64,000 nt of DNA from Bombus terrestris (Eukaryota; Arthropoda; Insecta; Hymenoptera; Apidae), in assembly GCF_910591885.1 (NCBI RefSeq), contig NC_063286.1, forward strand, positions 1,674,001-1,738,000, written 5' to 3'. Shown here piece after piece: positions 55,981 through 64,000 of the stretch. How positions within the stretch are numbered: the first letter of the stretch is position 1; every line of letters starts with the position of its first letter. The position numbers and the translations under genes are program-made. Under the pieces are notes generated by a model that was given only the letters and a program-made list of their open reading frames with translations, made no database searches and had not been told where the DNA came from.

Positions 55981-58470
55981 TAATAGTATATAACGTTATA
56001 CGTTATATAGTAATAGTATATAACGTTATACGTTATATAGTAATAGTATATAACGTTATACATTATATAGTAATAGTATATAACGTTATACGTTATATAG
56101 TAATAGTATATAACGTTATACGTGATATGGCAATACTATATAACGTTATACGTTATGTAGTAATAGTATAGAACGTTATACGTTATATAGTAATAGTATA
56201 TAACGTTATACGTTATGTAGTAATAGTATAGAACGTTATACGTTATATAGTAATAGTATATAACGTTATACGTTATATAGTAATAGTATATAACGTTATA
56301 CGTTATATAGTAATAGTATATAACGTTATACGTTATGTAGTAATAGTATATAACGTTATACGTTAATGCGTAATAGTATATAACGTTATACGTTATATAG
56401 TAATAGTATATAACGTTATACGTTATATAGTAATAGTATATAACGTTATACGTTATATAGTAATAGTATATAACGTTATTCGTTATATAGTAATAGTATA
56501 TAACGTTATACGTTATATAGTAATAGTATATAACGTTATACGTTAATGCGTAATAGTATATAACGTTATACGTTATATAGTAATAGTATATAACGTTATA
56601 CGTTATATAGTAATAGTATATAACGTTATGCGTTATATAGTAATAGTATAGAACGTTATACGTCATATAGTAATAGTATATAACGTTATACGTTATGTAG
56701 CAATAGTATAGAACGTTATACGTTATATAGTAATAGTATATAACGTTATACGTTATGTAGTAATAGTATATAACGTTATACGTTATATAGTAGTAGTATA
56801 TAACGTTATACGTTATATAGTAGTAGTATATAACGTTATACGTTATATAGTAATAGTATATAACGTTATACGTTATATAGTAATAGTATATAACGTTATA
56901 CGTTATATAGTAATAGTATATAACGTTATGCGTGATATGGCAATACTATATAACGTTATACGTTATATAGTAATAGTATATAACGTTATACGTTATATAG
57001 TAATAGTATATAACGTTATACGTTATATAGTAATAGTATATAACGTTATACGTTATATAGTAATAGTATATTACGTTATACGTTATATAGTAATAGTATA
57101 TTACGTTATACGTTATATAGTAATAGTATATAACGTTATACGTTATATAGTAATAGTATATTACGTTATACGTTAATACGTAATAGTATATATCGTTATA
57201 CGTTATATAGTAATAGTATATAACGTTATACGTTATATAGTAATAGTATATAACGTTATACGTTATATAGTAATAGTATATAACGTTATGCGTTATATGG
57301 TAATAGTATATAACGTTATACGTTATATAGTAATAGTATATAACGTTATACGTTATATAGTAATAGTATATAACGTTATACGTTATATAGTAATAGTATA
57401 TAACGTTATACGTTATATAGTAATAGTGTATAACGTTATACGTTATATAGTAATAGTATATAACGTTATACGTTATATAGTAATAGTATATAACGTTATA
57501 CGTTAATACGTAATAGTATATATCGTTATACGTTATATAGTAATAGTATATAACATTATACGTTATATAGTAATAGTATAGAACGTTGTACGTTATATAG
57601 TAATAGTATATAACGTTATACGTTAATGCGTAATAGTATATAACGTTATACGTTAATGCGTAATAGTATATAACGTTATACGTTATATAGTAATATTATA
57701 TAACGTTATACGTGATATGGCAATACTATATAACGTTATACGTTATATAGTAATAGTATAGAACGTTATACGTGATATGGTAATAGTATATAACGTTATA
57801 CGTGATATAGTAATAGTATATAACGTTATTCGTGATATGGCAATACTATATAACGTTATACGTTATATAGTAATAGTATATAACGTTATACGTTATATAG
57901 TAATAGTATATAACGTTATACGTTATGTAGTAATAGTACAGAACGTTATACGTTATATAGTAATAGTATATAACGTTATACGTTATGTAGTAATAGTATA
58001 TAACGTTATACGTCATATAGTAATAGTATATAACGTTATACGTTATATAGTAGTAGTATATAACGTTATACGTTATATAGTAGTAGTATATAACGTTATA
58101 CGTTATATAGTAATAGTATATTACGTTATACGTTAATACGTAATAGTATATATCGTTATACGTTATATAGTAATAGTATATAACGTTATACGTTATATAG
58201 TAATAGTATATAACGTTATACGTTATATAGTAATAGTATATTACGTTATACGTTAATACGTAATAGTATATATCGTTATACGTTATATAGTAATAGTATA
58301 TAACGTTATACGTTATATAGTAATAGTATATAACGTTATACGTTATATAGTAATAGTATATAACGTTGTACGTTATATAGTAATAGTATATAACGTTATA
58401 CGTGATATGGTAATAGTATATAACGTTATACGTGATATAGTAATAGTATATAACGTTATTCGTGATATGG
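55981..58470. repeat. Colinear superblock S, copy 2: middle part with losses and gains
   Basis: The CATTATATAG monomer at 56041 matches 35221 (offset 20,820 bp), so 1,410 bp present in copy 1 is missing. A full block G at 56131-56670 then adds 540 bp. TAACGTTATG/CGTGATATGG at 56911 matches 35551, and TTACG with CGTTAATACG at 57151 matches 35761 (offset 21,390 bp). 57901-58130 holds CGTCATATAG/TAGTAGTATA monomers not found at the equivalent place in copy 1. Confidence 0.8.
56131..56670. repeat. Block G, copy at 56 kb
   Basis: Same order and internal spacing as 571-1110: CGTTAATGCG 210 bp in and TAACGTTATG 480 bp in. It is present here but reduced at the matching place in the first colinear copy (34921-35130). 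Confidence 0.85.
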
Positions 58471-59010
58471 CAATACTATATAACGTTATGCGTTATATAG
58501 TAATAGTATAGAACGTTATACGTTATATAGTAATAGTAAATAACGTTATACGTTATGTAGTAATAGTATAGAACGTTATACGTTATATAGTAATAGTATA
58601 TAACGTTATACGTTATATAGTAATAGTATATAACGTTATACGTTATATAGTAATAGTATATAACGTTATACGTTATGTAGTAATAGTATATAACGTTATA
58701 CGTTATATAGTAATAGTATATAACGTTATACGTTATGTAGTAATAGTATATAACGTTATACGTCATATAGTAATAGTATATAACGTTATACGTTATATAG
58801 TAGTAGTATATAACGTTATACGTTATATAGTAGTAGTATATAACGTTATACGTTATATAGTATTAGTATATAACGTTATACGTTATATAGTAATAGTATA
58901 TAACGTTATACGTTATATAGTAATATTATATAACGTTATACGTGATATGGCAATACTATATAACGTTATACGTTATATAGAAATAGTATATAACGTTATA
59001 CGTTATATAG

Positions 59011-59220
59011 TAATAGTATATAACGTTATACGCTATTACGTAATAGTATATAACGTTATACGTTAATACGTAATAGTATATATCGTTATACGTTATATAG
59101 TAATAGTATATAACGTTATACGTTAATGCGTAATAATATACAACGTTATACCCGATATGGCAATACTATATAACGTTATACGTTATTACGTAATAGTATA
59201 TTACGTTATACGTTATTCAG
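59011..59220. repeat. Partial cassette C lacking its first two monomers
   Basis: The cassette begins directly at the CGCTATTACG monomer. GTTAGTACG and the ATGCATCGAT monomer are missing, while the rest, including the CGTTATTCAG ending, is intact. Copies 1 and 9 at the homologous positions are complete, so this is an in-register deletion. Confidence 0.88.
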
Positions 59221-59940
59221 TAATAGTATATAACGTTATACGTTATGTAGTAATAGTATATAACGTTATACGTCATATAGTAATAGTATATAACGTTATA
59301 CGTCATATAGTAGTAGTATATAACGTCATACATTATATAGTAATAGTATATAAGGTTATACGTTATATGGTAAGAGTATATAACGTTATACGTTATATAG
59401 TAATAGTATATAACGTTATACGTTATATAGTAATAGTATATAACGTTATACGTTATATAGTAATAGTATATAACGTTATACGTGATACGGCAACACTATA
59501 TAACGTTATACGTTATGTAGTTATAGTATAGAACGTTATACGTTATATAGTAATAGTATATAACGTTATACGTTATGTAGTAATAGTACAGAACGTTATA
59601 CGTTATATAGTAATAGTATATAACGTTATACGTTATGTAGTAATAGTATATAACGTTATACGTCATATAGTAATAGTATATAACGTTATACGTTATATAG
59701 TAGTAGTATATAACGTTATACGTTATATAGTAGTAGTATATAACGTTATACGTTATATAGTATTAGTATATAACGTTATACGTTATATAGTAATAGTATA
59801 TAACGTTATACGTTATATAGTAATATTATATAACGTTATACGTGATATGGCAATACTATATAACGTTATACGTTATATAGTAATAGTATATAACGTTATA
59901 CGTTATATAGTAATAGTATATAACGTTATACGTTATATAG

Positions 59941-60210
59941 TAATAGTATATAACGTTATACGTTAGTACGTAATAATATGCATCGATATACGTGATATGG
60001 TAATACTATATAACGTTATACGCTATTACGTAATAGTATATAACGTTATACGTTAATACGTAATAGTATATATCGTTATACGTTATATAGTAATAGTATA
60101 TAACGTTATACGTTAATGCGTAATAATATACAACGTTATACCCGATATGGCAATGCTATATAACGTTATACGTTATTACGTAATAGTATATTACGTTATA
60201 CGTTATATAG
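59941..60210. repeat. Cassette C, copy 14
   Basis: Complete cassette with a private CAATGCTATA in its eighth monomer (60151). The flank follows the 4981-5390 pattern, but its TAAGGTTATA monomer ends CGTTATATAG. Confidence 0.92.
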
Positions 60211-60690
60211 TAATAGTATATAACGTTATACGTTATGTAGTAATAGTATATAACGTTATACGTCATATAGTAATAGTATATAACGTTATACGTCATATAG
60301 TAGTAGTATATAACGTTATACATTATATAGTAATAGTATATAAGGTTATACGTTATATAGTAATAGTATATAACGTTATACGTTATATAGTAATAGTATA
60401 TAACGTTATACGTTATATAGTAATTGTATATAACGTTATACGTTATATAGTAATAGTATATAACGTTATACGTGATATGGCAATACTATATAACGTTATA
60501 CGTTATGTAGTAATAGTATAGAACGTTATACGTTATATAGTAATAGTATATAACGTTATACGTTATGTAGTAATAGTATAGAACGTTATACGTTATATAG
60601 TAATAGTATATAACGTTATACGTTATATAGTAATAGTATATAACGTTATACGTTATATAGTAATAGTATATAACGTTATACGTGATATGG

Positions 60691-61290
60691 CAATACTATA
60701 TAACGTTATACGTTATGTAGTAATAGTATAGAACGTTATACGTTATATAGTAATAGTATATAACGTTATACGTTATGTAGTAATAGTATAGAACGTTATA
60801 CGTTATATAGTAATAGTATATAACGTTATACGTTATATAGTAATAGTATATAACGTTATACGTTATATAGTAATAGTATATAACGTTATACGTTATGTAG
60901 TAATAGTATATAACGTTATACGTTAATGCGTAATAGTATATAACGTTATACGTTATATAGTAATAGTATATAACGTTATACGTTATATAGTAATAGTATA
61001 TAACGTTATACGTTATATAGTAATAGTATATAACGTTATACGTTATATAGTAATAGTATATAACGTTATACGTTATATAGTAATAGTATATAACGTTATT
61101 CGTTATATAGTAATAGTATATAACGTTATACGTTATATAGTAATAGTATATAACGTTATACGTTAATGCGTAATAGTATATAACGTTATACGTTATATAG
61201 TAATAGTATATAACGTTATACGTTATATAGTAATAGTATATAACGTTATGCGTTATATAGTAATAGTATAGAACGTTATACGTTATATAG
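60691..61290. repeat. Block G, copy at 60.7 kb
   Basis: Same order as 571-1110, with two extra consensus monomers, so the TAACGTTATG monomer lies 540 bp in rather than 480 bp. TAAAGTTATA at 61291 and AGTTATATAG at 61351 are private. Confidence 0.84.
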
Positions 61291-61920
61291 TAATAGTATA
61301 TAAAGTTATACGTTATGTAGCAATAGTATAGAACGTTATACGTTATATAGTAATAGTATATAACGTTATAAGTTATATAGTAATAGTATATAACGTTATA
61401 CGCTATATAGTAATAGTATATAACGTTATACGTTATGTAGTAATAGTATATAACGTTATACGTTATATAGTAGTAGTATATAACGTTATACGTTATATAG
61501 TAGTAGTATATAACGTTATACGTTATATAGTAATAGTACATAACGTTATACGTTATATAGTAATAGTATATAACGTTATACGTTATATAGTAATAGTATA
61601 TAACGTTATGCGTGATATGGCAATACTATATAACGTTATACGTTATATAGTAATAGTATATAACGTTATACGTTATATAGTAATAGTATATAACGTTATA
61701 CGTTATATAGTAATAGTATATTACGTTATACGTTATATAGTAATAGTATATAACGTTATACGTTATATAGTAATAGTATATTACGTTATACGTTATATAG
61801 TAATAGTATATAACGTTATACGTTATATAGTAATAGTATATAACGTTATACGTTATATAGTAATAGTATATAACGTTATGCGTTATATAGTAATAGTATA
61901 GAACGTTATACGTTATATAG

Positions 61921-62400
61921 TAGTAGTATATAACGTTATACGTTATGTAGTAATAGTATAGAACGTTATACGTTATATAGTAATAGTATATAACGTTATA
62001 CGTTATGTAGTAATAGTATATAACGTTATACGTTATATAGTAATAGTATATAACGTTATACGTTATGTAGTAATAGTATATAACGTTATACGTTATATAG
62101 TAATAGTATATAACGCTATACGTTATGTAGTAATAGTATATAACGTTATACGTTATATAGTAATAGTATATAACGCTATACGTTATGTAGTAATAGTATA
62201 TAACGTTATACGTTATATAGTAATAGTATATAACGTTATACGTTATGTAGTAATAGTATATAACGTTATACGTTATATAGTAATAGTATATAATGTTATA
62301 CGTTATGTAGTAATAGTATATAACGTTATACGTTATATAGTAATAGTATATAACGTTATACGTTATGTAGTAATAGTATATAACGTTATACGTCATATAG
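61921..62400. repeat. 60-bp dimer repeat, eight copies
   Basis: TGTAG-ending and TATAG-ending (finally CATATAG) monomers alternate without exception over eight dimers. TAACGCTATA appears in two successive dimers (62101, 62161), consistent with duplication of a dimer seen once at 42541. It is the expanded paralogue of 42361-42600 (offset 19,560 bp). Confidence 0.87.
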
Positions 62401-63300
62401 TAATAGTATATAAAGTTATACGTTATATAGTAATAGTATATAACGTTATACGTTATATAGTAATAGTATATAACGTTATACGTTATATAGTAATAGTATA
62501 TAACGTTATACGTTATATAGTAATAGTATTTAACGTTATACGTTATATAGTAATATTATATAACGTTATACGTGATATGGCAATACTATATAACGTTATA
62601 CGTTATATAGTAATAGTATATAACGTTATACGTTATATAGTAATAGTATATAACGTTATACGTTATATAGTAATAGTATATAACGTTATACGTTAGTACG
62701 TAATAATATGCATCGATATACGTGATATGGTAATACTATATAACGTTATACGCTATTTCGTAATAGTATATAACGTTATACGTTAATACGTAATAGTATA
62801 TATCGTTATACGTTATATAGTAATAGTATATAACGTTATACGTTAATGCGTAATAATATACAACGTTATACCCGATATGGCAATACTATATAACGTTATA
62901 CGTTATTACGTAATAGTATATTACGTTATACGTTATATAGTAATAGTATATAACGTTGTACGTTATATAGTAATAGTATATAACGTTATACGTTATATAG
63001 TAATAGTATATAACGTTATACGTTATATAGTAATAGTATATAACGTTATACCTTATATAGTAATAGTATATAACGTTATACGTTAATACGTAATAGTATA
63101 TAACGTTATACCTTATATAGTAATAGTATATAACGTTATACGTTAATGCGTAATAGTATATAACGTTATATGTTATATAGTAATAGTATATAACGTTATA
63201 CGTTAATGCGTAATAGTATATAACGTTATACGTTATATAGTAATAGTATATAACGTTATACGTTATATAGTAATAGTATATAACGTTATGCGTTATATAG
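62401..63300. repeat. Near-consensus stretch with one C cassette
   Basis: Mostly consensus monomers, with TAAAGTTATA (62401), GTATTTAACG (62521, the only TTT I noticed), a CGTGATATGG/CAATACTATA junction at 62551-62610 and the last C cassette. Two monomers ending CCTTATATAG (63031, 63091) are private to this stretch. Confidence 0.85.
62671..62940. repeat. Cassette C, copy 15
   Basis: Complete cassette with a private CGCTATTTCG in its third monomer. The next TAACGTTGTA monomer (62941) echoes the one after copy 1 (2251). Confidence 0.92.
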
Positions 63301-63840
63301 TAATAGTATATAACGTTATACGTTAGTACGTAATAGTATACAACGTTATACCCGATATGGCATTACTATATAATGTTATACGTTATTACGTAATAGTATA
63401 TAACGTTATACGTTATTACGTAATAGTATATAACGTTATACGTTATATAGTAATAGTATATAACGTTATACGTTAATGCGTTATAGTATATAACGTTATA
63501 CGTTATATAGTAATATTATATAACGTTATACGTTATATAGTAATAGTATATAACGTTATACGTTATATAGTAATAGTATATAACGTTATACGTTAGTACG
63601 TAATAGTATACAACGTTATACCCGATATGGCATTACTATATAATGTTATACGTTATTACGTAATAGTATATAACGTTATACGTTATTACGTAATAGTATA
63701 TAACGTTATTCGTTATATAGTAATAGTATATAACGTTATACGTTAATGCGTTATAGTATATAACGTTATACGTTATATAGTAATATTATATAACGTTATA
63801 CGTTATATAGTAATAGTATATAACGTTATACGTTAATGCG
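63301..63840. repeat. 270-bp tandem of the deleted cassette C derivative
   Basis: Two nine-monomer units at 63301-63570 and 63571-63840. Each holds GTTAGTACG, CAACG/CCCGATATGG, CATTACTATA with TAATGTTATA, CGTTATTACG, CGTTAATGCG and TTATAGTATA. The CATTACTATA/TAATGTTATA pair is found only here, so this is a recent local duplication. Confidence 0.87.
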
Positions 63841-64000
63841 TAATAGTATATAACGTTATACGTTATATAGTAATATTATATAACGTTATACGTGATATGG
63901 CAATACTATATAACGTTATACGTTATATAGTAATAGTATAGAACGTTATACGTGATATGGTAATAGTATATAACGTTATACGTGATATAGTAATAGTATA
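63841..64000. repeat. Array end at window edge
   Basis: TAATATTATA, CGTGATATGG, CAATACTATA, GAACG/CGTGATATGG and CGTGATATAG variants follow as at 32461-32550 and 57691-57810. The last monomer is cut after 10 bp, so the array runs past the window. Confidence 0.9.

Larger units (their letters stand above)
58471..60540. repeat. C/G-rich family, copy 3
   Basis: Copy of 38701-40720 (TAATAGTAAA 38761/58531, CAACACTATA 39841/59491, cassette 40291/59941; offsets 19,770 then 19,650 bp) and of 1381-3300. Private changes are TAACGTCATA with CATTATATAG at 59311, CGTTATATGG at 59341, TTATAGTATA at 59521 and TAATTGTATA at 60421. Confidence 0.86.
1..64000. repeat. 30-bp AT-rich satellite array filling the whole window
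   Basis: The window holds 2,133 full head-to-tail monomers of exactly 30 bp and a 10-bp partial copy at 63991-64000. Consensus positions 1-15 are TAATAGTATATAACG and 16-30 are TTATACGTTATATAG. All monomers have the same orientation apart from the tiny inverted loops listed separately. The repeat register never shifts, and both window edges lie inside the array, so its true length is unknown. Variant monomers recur in the same order at long distances, which shows a layered higher-order structure. No stretch of non-satellite DNA was seen. Such arrays are typical of eukaryotic centromeric or heterochromatic DNA; that location is an inference. Confidence 0.99.

Noticed and set aside
60696..61541. 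Long open reading frames on both strands, such as 281 codons here and 252 codons at 44868-45626, encoding 10-residue repeats (YNVIRYIVIV on +, ITYNVIYYYY on -).
   Set aside because: Thirty is divisible by three and the consensus happens to have two stop-free frames, so any run without a CGTTAATGCG-type variant stays open. Overlapping frames on both strands, start codons made by CGTGATATGG or TAACGTTATG variants, and no codon structure or ribosome-binding context argue against coding.
1..64000. TATATAA motifs resembling TATA boxes in every monomer on both strands.
   Set aside because: They are an unavoidable part of the repeat and occur about every 15 bp. No gene or initiator context goes with them.
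1..64000. CRISPR array, given the many regular short repeats.
   Set aside because: There are no unique spacers. The repeat is contiguous at 30 bp and the intervening bases are themselves the repeat.
1..64000. Telomeric repeat or yeast-type replication origin consensus.
   Set aside because: No G-rich short telomere unit is present. The T-run needed for an ARS consensus is essentially absent, with TTT noticed once.
1..64000. Assignment to a named satellite family or species.
   Set aside because: I do not recognise the monomer with certainty. A search of repeat databases and genome assemblies with the 30-bp consensus would decide.

Overview
The whole window is one uninterrupted satellite DNA array. 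It is built from 2,133 complete head-to-tail copies of a 30-bp AT-rich monomer plus a final 10-bp partial copy. I found no gene, RNA gene, transposon, CRISPR array or unique-sequence island on either strand. With position 1 set at window base 1, the consensus monomer reads TAATAGTATATAACG (1-15) followed by TTATACGTTATATAG (16-30). Six of its 30 bases are G or C, and CpGs lie at 14-15 and 21-22. The monomer boundary falls at the same place in every line of the window, so there is no net insertion or deletion in 64 kb. Tens of kilobases of short tandem repeat with layered higher-order repeats point to a nuclear chromosome of a eukaryote, most likely a centromeric, pericentromeric or other heterochromatic block. 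The sequence does not let me name the species.

Layout. 1-6.48 kb: diagnostic 'TAATAGTAAA' units, four copies of a divergent nine-monomer cassette (called C here) and three copies of a block G. 6.48-16.23 kb: two tandem copies of a roughly 5.25-kb unit. 16.87-24.33 kb: a near-exact second copy of 7.99-15.60 kb (offset 8,880 falling to 8,730 bp). 24.36-30.00 kb: first copy of a 5.64-kb block, repeated at 32.58-38.22 kb (offset 8,220 bp). 30.00-31.50 kb: second copy of the block at 15.57-16.88 kb. 38.52-42.60 kb: the C/G-rich family of the first 6 kb again. 43.08-48.42 kb: local tandems of 2,310 and 1,200 bp. 48.42-54.5 kb: copies of the 20.9-23.2 kb block with 1,440- and 1,110-bp tandems. 53.7-64.0 kb: a shortened, colinear second copy of 31.5-45 kb. 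Every offset is a multiple of 30 bp.

The most notable features are structural. The monomer is nearly its own reverse complement: 24 of 30 positions are symmetric about dyads at positions 3 and 18. A handful of monomers carry exact inversions of the short asymmetric loops between those inverted arms, which suggests template switching at hairpins. The core TAACGTTATACGTTA with its two CpGs is much less variable than the TAG/TAATAG linker. Open reading frames of up to 281 codons arise only because 30 is divisible by 3 and the consensus has two stop-free frames. They are not genes.
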